From: Wenyingzhuangia heitensis
Lineage (GTDB): Bacteria > Bacteroidota > Bacteroidia > Flavobacteriales > Flavobacteriaceae
NCBI RefSeq assembly: GCF_011762155.1
Contig: NZ_JAASQL010000003.1
Location: 124,001 to 188,000, forward strand
DNA: 64,000 nucleotides
Direction of reading: 5' to 3'
Under the pieces are notes generated by a model. The model did not search any database. It worked only from the letters and a program-made list of their open reading frames with translations, and was not told the DNA's origin. Made by a program: the position numbers and the translations under genes. Shown piece by piece: positions 18,891 through 27,293 of this stretch (positions within the stretch are counted from its first letter, which is position 1; each line of letters starts with the position of its first letter).

Positions 18891-20148
18891 CATAAAATTA
18901 GAAATAGACTGGCTATTAATTCTACTCTACCTAATATTAGTTGGTTTTGGTTGGATGAACATATATTCTGCATCCAGTTCTGAAACACACAACGAGATAT
19001 TTGATTTTGGTGCTCGTTATGGGAAACAAATTATATGGATAGGATTGGGTGTTTTAATCTCTATATTCTTATTATTTATAGAAAGTTCTTTTTACGAAAA
19101 ATTTGCAGCCTATATTTATTTAGCCTGTATGCTTTTATTAGCAGGCTTGTTTATTGTAGGTAAAAATATTAACGGTGCTACCTCTTGGTATGCCATTGGT
19201 AGTTTTAGTATTCAACCCACCGAATTTGCTAAAACAGGAACCGTATTGGCTTTGGCTAGATTGTTAAATGATAGACAATTTAGTTTTAAACCTTTAAAAA
19301 ACAGACTTAAAACTTTTGTAATCATTACCATTCCTGCCATTTTAATTACACTACAACCAGATCCGGGTTCGGCATTGGTTTACTTGTCTTTTATCTTGTT
19401 ATTTTATAGAGAAGGATTGCATCCTAATATATTAATTGTTGGAATTTCTGCCGTTGTATTATTCTTAGCTACTTTAGTATTTGGTTATTTGTATGTTATT
19501 GCTAGTGTCATTCTTGTATCTATTGTTGTTTTGTGGTTTATATCTAAGGGACGTAAAAAATTAATTCGTTTTGAATGGCCTAAAATACTTGGGATAATAT
19601 CAATAATATTAGGATATGTTTACAGCGTATACTACCTTTTTAATTACGTATTTAAACAAAGACACAGAGACCGATTTAATATTTTATTAGGTCTAAGTGA
19701 TGATACGAGCGATATTGGATACAACACCTATCAATCTATAAAAACCATTTCATCTGGTGGTTTTTGGGGTAAAGGTTTTTTACAAGGAGACAGAACACAA
19801 GGTAAATTTGTTCCAGAGCAAGACACCGATTATATTTTTAGTACCATTGGAGAAGAATGGGGCTTTTGGGGGTCTATGTTAGTTGTCTTATTTTTTATGA
19901 TTTTTATTCTTAGAATTGTCTTTTTAGCCGAAAAACAAAAATCTACATTTGGTAGAGTTTATGGATATGGTGTTGCCTGTATTTTCTTTTTTCATGTGTT
20001 AATTAACATTGCTATGGTTATTGGATTATTCCCAACCATTGGTATTCCATTACCCTTTTTTAGTTATGGCGGTTCATCACTTTGGGGATTTACCATGTTG
20101 CTTTTTATATTTATAAAATTAGATGCTTCTAAAAATTACGAACTCTAA
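18871..20148 (+). CDS. rodA: RodA peptidoglycan glycosyltransferase
   Basis: The 425-aa SEDS-family polymerase has about ten transmembrane helices. Family motifs are FSIQPTEFAKTG (the conserved Gln-Pro-Ser/Thr-Glu), LQPDPGSALVYLSF with the catalytic Asp loop, and IPLPFFSYGGSS near the end. No ATG is available before the first helix, so I take the TTG at 18871, which overlaps mrdA by 20 bp and gives the expected N-terminus MRSQRNNIKLEIDW. Confidence 0.93.
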   Translation: MRSQRNNIKLEIDWLLILLYLILVGFGWMNIYSASSSETHNEIFDFGARYGKQIIWIGLGVLISIFLLFIESSFYEKFAAYIYLACMLLLAGLFIVGKNINGATSWYAIGSFSIQPTEFAKTGTVLALARLLNDRQFSFKPLKNRLKTFVIITIPAILITLQPDPGSALVYLSFILLFYREGLHPNILIVGISAVVLFLATLVFGYLYVIASVILVSIVVLWFISKGRKKLIRFEWPKILGIISIILGYVYSVYYLFNYVFKQRHRDRFNILLGLSDDTSDIGYNTYQSIKTISSGGFWGKGFLQGDRTQGKFVPEQDTDYIFSTIGEEWGFWGSMLVVLFFMIFILRIVFLAEKQKSTFGRVYGYGVACIFFFHVLINIAMVIGLFPTIGIPLPFFSYGGSSLWGFTMLLFIFIKLDASKNYEL

Positions 20149-20176
20149 TTAGAGTGATTATTTACTAAGATATCCG

Positions 20177-20184
20177 TATTTTTG
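20177..20184 (+). promoter_or_regulatory. -7 element of the pyrF promoter
   Basis: TATTTTTG matches TAnnTTTG and is 29 bp before the pyrF ATG. No TTG at the -33 position. Confidence 0.6.
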
Positions 20185-20213
20185 TTTCGTTATTAAATTC
20201 AAAAAACAAACGG

Positions 20214-21047
20214 ATGACATTAGCCAAGTTGGTTTCAGAAATTAAAAGAAAAAAATCTTTTTTATGTGTAGGTTTAGATGTTGATTTAAATAAAATACCT
20301 ACTCACTTATTAGAGACCGAGGATCCTATTTTTGAATTTAATAAACAAATTATAGATGCCACACATCACGTAGCAGTATCTTACAAACCCAACACAGCTT
20401 TTTACGAAGCTTATGGTATTAAAGGATGGCAATCTTTAGATAAAACCATAAAATACATCAATACAAATTACCCGGAAATTTTTACTATTGCCGATGCCAA
20501 ACGTGGAGACATAGGAAACACCTCTACCATGTATGCCAAAGCTTTTTTTGAAGATTTAAATTTTGACTCTGTAACCGTTGCTCCTTACATGGGTAGCGAC
20601 TCTGTAGAGCCTTTTTTAGCTTTTAAGGATAAGTTTACCATTATGCTGGCTTTAACGTCTAACAAAGGAGGATTAGACTTTCAGGGGAAAGAATTAGTTG
20701 ATGGACAACCATTGTACAAAGAAGTTTTAAAAACAGCTTTAACTTGGAAAAATTCAGAAAACTTACTATTTGTAGTAGGTGCTACCAAAGCTGAATATTT
20801 TAAAGGAATTAGAGAAATTGCTCCTAACAGCTTTTTATTAGTACCTGGTGTGGGTGCACAAGGTGGAAGCCTAGAAGGAGTTTGTGAATATGGAATTAAC
20901 AAAGAAAATATTGGTTTGTTAATCAACTCATCACGAGGAATTATTTATGCTAGTAACAGAACCGATTTTGCAGAAGCTGCCAAATTAGAAGCAGAAAAAT
21001 TACAAAATCAAATGGCAACTATTTTAGCTAAAAACAACATTTCATAA
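20214..21047 (+). CDS. pyrF: Orotidine 5'-phosphate decarboxylase (type 2)
   Basis: The 277-aa protein has the catalytic signature [16 protein letters not shown], with the Lys/Asp pair of OMP decarboxylases. The length and the motif [11 protein letters not shown] fit the longer type 2 (PyrF subfamily 2) enzymes. It makes UMP from OMP. Its stop codon TAATG overlaps the start of the next gene by one base. Confidence 0.96.
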   Translation: MTLAKLVSEIKRKKSFLCVGLDVDLNKIPTHLLETEDPIFEFNKQIIDATHHVAVSYKPNTAFYEAYGIKGWQSLDKTIKYINTNYPEIFTIADAKRGDIGNTSTMYAKAFFEDLNFDSVTVAPYMGSDSVEPFLAFKDKFTIMLALTSNKGGLDFQGKELVDGQPLYKEVLKTALTWKNSENLLFVVGATKAEYFKGIREIAPNSFLLVPGVGAQGGSLEGVCEYGINKENIGLLINSSRGIIYASNRTDFAEAAKLEAEKLQNQMATILAKNNIS

Positions 21048-21856
21048 TGACTTTTACAGATGATTTAGGATACACGCTTAACTTTGATAAAAAACCAAAA
21101 AGAATTATTTCTTTGGTTCCTTCTATCACAGAAACTTTGTACGATTTAAATGTAGAGGAATTTATTGTAGGAGTGACTAAGTTTTGTGTGCATCCTGTGC
21201 ATTTTAAACACACCAAAGCTATTGTTGGCGGAACCAAAACTATCAAACTAGAAAAAATAAAAGAACTACAACCAGATATTGTTTTTTGCAACAAAGAAGA
21301 AAACACTCCAGAAATTGTAGCTCAACTTCAAGAATTCACACAAGTATATGTAACTAAAATTAGCACCATAGAAGATTCTAAACGTATGATTGCTAATTTT
21401 GGAGTTCTTTTAAACAGAAGAACTGAAGCCGACTTATTAAATAGAAAAATTGATTTAAAGCTAGAAGCTTTTAAAACTTTTATAGCTGACTTTGAAATAA
21501 AAAAAGTGGCTTATTTTATTTGGTACAACCCTTGGATGGTAGCAGCCAACAGCACATATATAAACACATTATTAAGCCTTAATAAGTTTGATAATATTTA
21601 TAGTAATTTAGAACAGTACCCAGAAATAAATCCGAAAAGGATTAGACACGATGGAGACCCCGAAGTATTATTCTTCTCTTCAGAACCTTTTCCTTTTAAA
21701 GACAAGCACGCTTTTGAGATTAGTGAATACACCAATAGGTCTAGTGCCGTATTTGTAGATGGAGAAATGTTTAGTTGGTTTGGATCTAGACTTATAAAAG
21801 CTTTTGATTATTTTAAAACAGTAAGAAACAGAATAGACCAAGGTTCCTCTTTTTAA
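21047..21856 (+). CDS. BtuF-like cobalamin/metal-chelate binding protein without signal peptide
   Basis: The 269-aa helical-backbone metal-receptor protein has KRIISLVPSITETLYDL and LQPDIVFCNKEENTPEIV, as in BtuF and related ABC solute receptors. It starts [11 protein letters not shown] with no signal peptide or lipobox, so it is probably cytoplasmic or differently used. Known homologues in Bacteroidota are annotated as cobalamin-binding proteins; the ligand is not proven. It is translationally coupled to pyrF and ends at a strong terminator. Confidence 0.75.
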   Translation: MTFTDDLGYTLNFDKKPKRIISLVPSITETLYDLNVEEFIVGVTKFCVHPVHFKHTKAIVGGTKTIKLEKIKELQPDIVFCNKEENTPEIVAQLQEFTQVYVTKISTIEDSKRMIANFGVLLNRRTEADLLNRKIDLKLEAFKTFIADFEIKKVAYFIWYNPWMVAANSTYINTLLSLNKFDNIYSNLEQYPEINPKRIRHDGDPEVLFFSSEPFPFKDKHAFEISEYTNRSSAVFVDGEMFSWFGSRLIKAFDYFKTVRNRIDQGSSF

Positions 21857-21867
21857 GATAAAATATA

Positions 21868-21911
21868 AAACCCCAAACACTTCTTTAAGATTTGTTTGGG
21901 GTTTCTTTTTT
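21868..21911. terminator. Intrinsic terminator between convergent genes
   Basis: A 12-bp perfect stem AAACCCCAAACA (21868-21879)/TGTTTGGGGTTT (21893-21904), then CTTTTTTT. It ends the pyrF pair, and the A/T flanks could also serve the convergent lipoprotein gene. Confidence 0.92.
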
Positions 21912-21937
21912 TGCTAAGAATTTACATCACTATAATT

Positions 21938-22765
21938 CTATTTTTGAAAGTCACTTTTTTGTAAATTATTATCAAATTTTATATTTGTCCAATTTACCAA
22001 TATCCAAGGATCATTCGTTTCCACAGCATCCCAATTAGAGTTTTTGTATTTACGTTTTGTAGGGATTAACAGATCCTCTACCTGTTCATATTCTAACTTC
22101 ATTAAAAAAGGTTCTGTTTTTCCAAAATCTACAACTGTAAAAAGAAATTGATCTATCAATTTGGTTTCTTTATTTATATAAACCTGGTAAATATCTCTTG
22201 GTTTATTATCTGTAGACTCAAACGTAATTTTAACAATATCATATTGCTTTCCATTAACAGTTTCTTCTTTTAGATACTCATATTGCAACCCTGGATCTAA
22301 TAATTTTTGCATCATACTAAACCAATAAAAATTAGTAGGTCTATTAAAAGCAACTCTTTTTAAAGCTGCAGGATCATTTATATTATTTCCTTTGTTTTTT
22401 AACCACAGCTCACTACCATCATAACCTTGCTCTATTAATCCTTCTAGATTTTCTAAAGTTCTTTCATGTATTTTGTAAGCTCCGTAAGACAGTTCTCCAT
22501 CAAACTTATATTTTTCTGTAGATACATCTTTCTTTCCATCTGGAGTTTGATATGTATAAGTATAAACCACATCTTTTTTTGATGCTAGTTTGCTATAATC
22601 TCCAACTTTTTGAGTCATTTGATACACTAGCTCATGCCCTTTATTTTTAAATTGTTGATGAGTTTCTACCTTAACAGAAATTTCTGTTTTGTTTTCTTGG
22701 TTCTTATTTTTACAAGAAAAAAAAGTAAGAATGGATACTAAACTAAGTACGATGTTAATCTTCAT
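21938..22765 (-). CDS. Lipoprotein, DUF6503-like
   Basis: The 275-aa protein has a lipoprotein signal (lipobox FFSC, Cys18) and no acidic residues directly after the Cys, so it is probably periplasm-facing. The body is beta-rich, with a pattern like ...YGAYKIHERTL and QPDGKKDVSTEKYKFDGELS, resembling the family of outer-membrane-lipoprotein-like DUF6503 proteins of Flavobacteriia. Function unknown. It lies between pyrF and the GH86 gene and has its own likely promoter, so it need not belong to the galactan cluster. Confidence 0.65.
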   Translation of the reverse strand: MKINIVLSLVSILTFFSCKNKNQENKTEISVKVETHQQFKNKGHELVYQMTQKVGDYSKLASKKDVVYTYTYQTPDGKKDVSTEKYKFDGELSYGAYKIHERTLENLEGLIEQGYDGSELWLKNKGNNINDPAALKRVAFNRPTNFYWFSMMQKLLDPGLQYEYLKEETVNGKQYDIVKITFESTDNKPRDIYQVYINKETKLIDQFLFTVVDFGKTEPFLMKLEYEQVEDLLIPTKRKYKNSNWDAVETNDPWILVNWTNIKFDNNLQKSDFQK

Positions 22766-22873
22766 TGATTTGTTTTTATAATTAAAAATTTATTAAAATG
22801 TAATAGTTAACAAGACGGGTTATTATTAGCCAATTTTAATCTATCCTAACCTATTTACGAATAGATTTATAAT

Positions 22874-22881
22874 CAAATTTA
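22874..22881 (-). promoter_or_regulatory. -7 element for the DUF6503-like lipoprotein
   Basis: On the minus strand TAAATTTG matches TAnnTTTG and lies about 109 bp before the start at 22765. A nearby TTAGTCGTCTAA (22905-22916) is an approximate inverted repeat. No -33 TTG is seen. Confidence 0.4.
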
Positions 22882-23057
22882 ATCGTTACTATTATAATTT
22901 TGGCCTTAGTCGTCTAAATATTGTTTTTAATACATCGTTTTTAAAAAACAATATTTTGTTATAATTATTCTGTTATCTACAAAGTACTTTATATGGTCCA
23001 TCATCTAAATAAACATGAATAAAAACAACAGAACCCTTTTTTATATTTTTTAAAGAG

Positions 23058-25574
23058 CTATTTTTTTAAAATTTTAGAAAAAAACTCTTGTTCCTTTGTT
23101 TTAATATTTAATAAATACAAACCTTTAGATAAATCTGCCACCTCTAACTCTATTTTTTGATTTGTTGGTTTTTCTTGTTTAGACAATACTACATTTCCGT
23201 ACATATTTACCAGCTCTATTTTAACTGCTTGATCTATAGAAACATGCTCTGAAAGATTTATTTCTATTGAGTTATTTATCAAACTGGAAGACAAATATAT
23301 TCTTGATGTTCTAAAAATGTCTTTAGTAATTATTCCCTGACAATCATTCTCTGTTTTTACAACCAAATGATTTTTTTCTGATGTTAAATCTAAATTTATT
23401 TGTTCTTCTGTGGTAACAAACTCTTGATTGTTTAATTGAATGTAATATAAATTTGCTCCAAATAAGTTTAAATGTAACTTTTGGAGCCGATCATCAATTT
23501 TAGACTCTACAGCTAATTCTTGAGCTTCCGTAATTGTTACTTGATATTTTTCTATAATACCTTCGTTACTTTTAGATGTTATTTGTACATCATAACTACT
23601 AGGGGCTAAATTAGTAAGTGTATAATTTTCTTTAAAATTAAAATTGTGATTAAATGTGTTGCTTTTTACCCAAACATTATAATCATCTAAAATAGATGCT
23701 TTAATAGTAATACTTCCATTGTTTGCATTAGGACAAGGGCTACTAACGGTCTTTATACTTATTAAATTAATTGGATTTTTATATTTTTCTACATTTAAAA
23801 TTAAGGAACTAATTCTACCATCTGCATCTGGAAAAGTAATTGAAACACGATTATTATCTGACAACAAAGAACTAGGAACTGGAATTTCTATCATTCCAAA
23901 AAAATCATCTCTATTGGCCTGATCGTATCCTTTCCAGTTTGTAGGAACCTCTATATCTACTCCGTTTACCTTTACAATAGGCTGTTTGCTTTTATTGTGT
24001 TTTCTAGAAATACTCATTCGCAATGTTACATAGCCATCACCTGCATCTACATTGTTAAAATTATAATTAATAGCTGTGTTAGCTTTAATAGATTGCAAAT
24101 ATTGTGTAGAATAATAAGAAGCTGTTCTAATAGTATTTACATAAGTTATAGGTTTTTCAAAAGTATACACCAACACAACGGTTTCATCTTTTAACAAAGT
24201 CATTTCGGTAGGAGAGCTGTCTAATATCTTGTCTGTATATTCTGCCAATTGATTGCTGTATACTTTTAAACTTCTTTTAGATACATTTTTAATCGTTTGT
24301 CCCTTAAAGGATTTAGGCAAGGTTAAGGTCTGATCTTGCTCATCTAAATTATTTAAAGCTACGTACATTGTGTTTCCATCAACAAAAGCCTGAGTTTGTA
24401 TGTCTACATTGTTGCTTTTAATTAACACCCTATCTCCTTGTACATTCTTCCATAAATCGTAAAAATGAATTCTAGGCGAATATTCCCAATCTTTAACTGT
24501 TGGCTCACCAATATTTGTTGGAATGAATAATACAGCTTGATAAGGTTGATAATCATTCGCTTCATTAATATGCCAAGTGGCTTTTCCTGTAATAAAAGGG
24601 ATAGAATTAACCAATCTATCTTGACGGTCTAATAAATTAAATAAAATATTATTGATAGATCTTAAGGTTTGTGCACTGGCAATTTTGCTATAATCATCTC
24701 CATAGCCTTTTTCTATAGCTCCGTATTCTGTAATTGCATGTGGTTTTATTTTGTTCCATTTGATGTAACTGTAATTTTCAATCAAATCTAAAATAGCCTC
24801 GGAGTTACTTCCAGATCTTTTATTATCTTGACCTGTTACATTAATTCCATCATACAAATGCGTAGAAAAAGCGTACATATTTTCTCCTGCAACATCCATA
24901 AACATTTTCATTCGGTCATTCCAATGCTGAAAATCATCTATCTCTACAGATGGCCAAGCACTAGAATACCCAATAACTTTCATGTTTTGTAATGCTGGTG
25001 TGCTGTGAATTCTTTTTCCGACTTCGTTATACAACTCTGCCATTTGTAGCATTATGCTATTATTTTTTTCCGTATTCCATCCTTCATAAAATTCATTAGC
25101 ATGTACAAAAGGTTCATTCATAACCTCTACAAATTCCTCTGCACTGCCATTGGTCACAAAATCTTTATAATACTCTGCTGCCCAATCTCCAGCTTTAACA
25201 ACGTCTATTCCATCTACAAAAACATCTTTAGGATGATGTGTTCCTACCACTCCTTTTTTTACAGTTCTAACAACATCATTTCCATTTTTATATACAGGAT
25301 ATTCTCCTACCTTTCCTGTTAATTGTTTGGCTCTTGCAAATGCTCCCCAAAACTGTCTTCCACCTGTAACTCCATAATCGTTTCTAAATTTGGTTTCTTC
25401 TGCTCCCGAACCGGTGTCATGTATACTAAAATATTTAGTTCTATCTAAAGTAGAAACCTCTCCTAAAAAACGTTGGCAAGTAGGATCTAAAGTGATTTGT
25501 GTTTGAGAAAATGCGAATTGGCTGACAATTGCCAATGAGCAAAATAGTTTGGTTTTTAATGTTTTTGTAATCAT
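23058..25574 (-). CDS. GH86 endo-beta-agarase/porphyranase with T9SS tail
   Basis: The 838-aa secreted enzyme has a signal peptide (1-23, ending FAFSQ), then a GH86 (beta/alpha)8 catalytic domain (about 28-390). The acid/base Glu154 is in EVMNEPF and the nucleophile Glu283 is in HAITEYGAIE. Beta-sandwich modules follow, and a C-terminal type IX sorting domain ends LSKGLYLLNIKTKEQEFFSKI. Known GH86 enzymes cut beta-1,4 bonds in agarose or porphyran; which one applies here cannot be told. It is separated from GH29 upstream by a terminator, so it has its own promoter. It should act outside the cell. Confidence 0.9.
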   Translation of the reverse strand: MITKTLKTKLFCSLAIVSQFAFSQTQITLDPTCQRFLGEVSTLDRTKYFSIHDTGSGAEETKFRNDYGVTGGRQFWGAFARAKQLTGKVGEYPVYKNGNDVVRTVKKGVVGTHHPKDVFVDGIDVVKAGDWAAEYYKDFVTNGSAEEFVEVMNEPFVHANEFYEGWNTEKNNSIMLQMAELYNEVGKRIHSTPALQNMKVIGYSSAWPSVEIDDFQHWNDRMKMFMDVAGENMYAFSTHLYDGINVTGQDNKRSGSNSEAILDLIENYSYIKWNKIKPHAITEYGAIEKGYGDDYSKIASAQTLRSINNILFNLLDRQDRLVNSIPFITGKATWHINEANDYQPYQAVLFIPTNIGEPTVKDWEYSPRIHFYDLWKNVQGDRVLIKSNNVDIQTQAFVDGNTMYVALNNLDEQDQTLTLPKSFKGQTIKNVSKRSLKVYSNQLAEYTDKILDSSPTEMTLLKDETVVLVYTFEKPITYVNTIRTASYYSTQYLQSIKANTAINYNFNNVDAGDGYVTLRMSISRKHNKSKQPIVKVNGVDIEVPTNWKGYDQANRDDFFGMIEIPVPSSLLSDNNRVSITFPDADGRISSLILNVEKYKNPINLISIKTVSSPCPNANNGSITIKASILDDYNVWVKSNTFNHNFNFKENYTLTNLAPSSYDVQITSKSNEGIIEKYQVTITEAQELAVESKIDDRLQKLHLNLFGANLYYIQLNNQEFVTTEEQINLDLTSEKNHLVVKTENDCQGIITKDIFRTSRIYLSSSLINNSIEINLSEHVSIDQAVKIELVNMYGNVVLSKQEKPTNQKIELEVADLSKGLYLLNIKTKEQEFFSKILKK

Positions 25575-25613
25575 TTTTTTGGTTTATGATGATACTATCA
25601 AATCTCTAGTATT

Positions 25614-25651
25614 CTGTTGATATATCTAAAACCAAATGATGAAATCAACAG
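25614..25651. promoter_or_regulatory. Inverted repeat upstream of GH86
   Basis: CTGTTGAT (25614-25621) and ATCAACAG (25644-25651) form an 8-bp perfect inverted repeat with 22 bp between, 40-77 bp before the GH86 start. The spacing suits a dimeric regulator or a weak hairpin leader; there is no T-run, so it is not a terminator. Confidence 0.4.
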
Positions 25652-25675
25652 GATAAACGTTGAAAGTAAAACAAA

Positions 25676-25715
25676 AAAACCCCTTAGAATAATGATGATT
25701 ATTCTAAGGGGTTTT
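25676..25715 (-). terminator. Intrinsic terminator after GH29
   Basis: An 18-bp stem with CCCCTTAGAATAAT in the left arm (25676-25693) and its complement (25698-25715), GATG loop. It lies 24 bp after the GH29 stop and cuts GH86 off from the GH2-GH29 pair. Confidence 0.92.
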
Positions 25716-25738
25716 AAATCATTTGTGGTAGTAACCCT

Positions 25739-27289
25739 TTATTTTTTTGGAGTTATCTTAAATGCAAAAGCATGATTTCCGATTTTATTTTTAGGAAGTT
25801 TAATGGTTAATCCTTTTTTATTTCTATCAAAATCTAAGTCTTTGTTATCTCCTAGTAACTGAATTGATTTTATGTGATTAGAATACAAACCATTACCTTT
25901 TACTAAAGATTTTATTGTAAACTCTTTATCTTTAGGCCAGTCTAAAACAATAGCATACAACACATCACCTTTTGTGGTAAAACGTATGTCTTCTGCAGTA
26001 TTATCAGCGTTTTTCTGTTCACTTAAATGACCTTCGGTAACTTTTGCTTTTCCCTCTCCATAAATATCAAATGTTCTAGTTCCATAAATGGCTTCTCCGT
26101 TTATTTTTAACCACTGTCCCATTTCTAACAAACGTTCTTTTACCGGTTCTGGAATTTCACCATTTGATTTTGGAGTAATATTTAATAACACCGCTCCATT
26201 TTTACTAACCACGTCTACTAAAAAATCAACCAACCTATTAGTAGATTTGTAATTTGGATTTTTAATATGAGACCAAGAATTCCAATCTATAGAATCGTCT
26301 GTAAGCCAAGGAAATTCTTTTTTCTCACTCATTCTAGCTCTTTCTAAATCTAACACAGCAGTTCCTTTGGCAAAGTCATAAAACTTATAGGTAGACACAA
26401 CCTCTTGCTTGTTTTTATCGGCATGATTGTAATAATATTCTAAGAACTCTTTTCTGTGTTGTTCAGAAATCACGTCCATTTTGTTATCAAACCAAACCAA
26501 ATCTGGATTGTACTTGTCTATAATTTCTTTCAAACGATTTAACCAATCATCATTAAACTTTTGATCACCTGCTGGATAATACCTTTTTACACCTTCATCA
26601 ATTTCATGCGGCCTGTATGGATATTGAAAATCTCCTTTTTTTACTTTTGGTCCATACAAATCTGCATATTCTGGATTAGAGGCATCTGTCGTTTCATCCC
26701 AAGTAGGAAACCACCCATACAACCATTGACGGTGGTATGTGGCTATAAACTTCATATCTCTTTTTCTTATTTCCTTAGACAACTCTCCCATAATATCTCT
26801 TTTGGGTCCCATGTCTTTGGCATTCCAACGTGTTAAATCACTATCCCACATAGCAAAACCATCAGCATGTTCTGATACGGGTCCAGAAAACTTAGCCCCT
26901 GCTTTTTGAAATAAATCTGCCCATTCTGCTGCATCAAACTTTTCGGCAGTAAATAAGGGTATAAAATCCTTATAACCAAACTTATCTAGCTCTCCGTAAG
27001 TTTCTACATGATGTTTGTAATAATGACTTGCCTCTCCTTTTCTAGCTTCTGGATTGTCTTTATTTACATACATCCAATGTGAATACCACTCATTTTTATA
27101 CTCGGGAACAGAATAAGGCCCCCAATGACAATAGATTCCAAATTTAGCATCTAAAAACCATTCTGGAGTTTTATGTTTTTTTAACGATTCCCACTCTGCT
27201 TTGTATGCTAATTTTTTAGTTTCTTTTTGAGTTTTACAAGAAGTTGCAAAAAATAAAAACCCACAGATTATTATTATATTTTTTTTCAT
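25739..27289 (-). CDS. GH29 alpha-L-fucosidase/alpha-L-galactosidase-type lipoprotein
   Basis: The 516-aa protein has a lipobox (ATSC, Cys18) followed by KTQKE, so it is probably periplasmic. The GH29 (beta/alpha)8 domain shows GIYCHWGPYSVPEY (about 51-64) and the nucleophile Asp268 in NPDLVWFDNKMD. The family motif HHDGF is here EHADGF (about 140-145), so the second His is replaced by Ala. GH29 normally releases L-fucose; in agar/porphyran loci members are credited with releasing L-galactose, which fits the downstream genes. It starts 4 bp after the GH2 stop. Confidence 0.88.
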   Translation of the reverse strand: MKKNIIIICGFLFFATSCKTQKETKKLAYKAEWESLKKHKTPEWFLDAKFGIYCHWGPYSVPEYKNEWYSHWMYVNKDNPEARKGEASHYYKHHVETYGELDKFGYKDFIPLFTAEKFDAAEWADLFQKAGAKFSGPVSEHADGFAMWDSDLTRWNAKDMGPKRDIMGELSKEIRKRDMKFIATYHRQWLYGWFPTWDETTDASNPEYADLYGPKVKKGDFQYPYRPHEIDEGVKRYYPAGDQKFNDDWLNRLKEIIDKYNPDLVWFDNKMDVISEQHRKEFLEYYYNHADKNKQEVVSTYKFYDFAKGTAVLDLERARMSEKKEFPWLTDDSIDWNSWSHIKNPNYKSTNRLVDFLVDVVSKNGAVLLNITPKSNGEIPEPVKERLLEMGQWLKINGEAIYGTRTFDIYGEGKAKVTEGHLSEQKNADNTAEDIRFTTKGDVLYAIVLDWPKDKEFTIKSLVKGNGLYSNHIKSIQLLGDNKDLDFDRNKKGLTIKLPKNKIGNHAFAFKITPKK

Positions 27290-27293
27290 ATCT

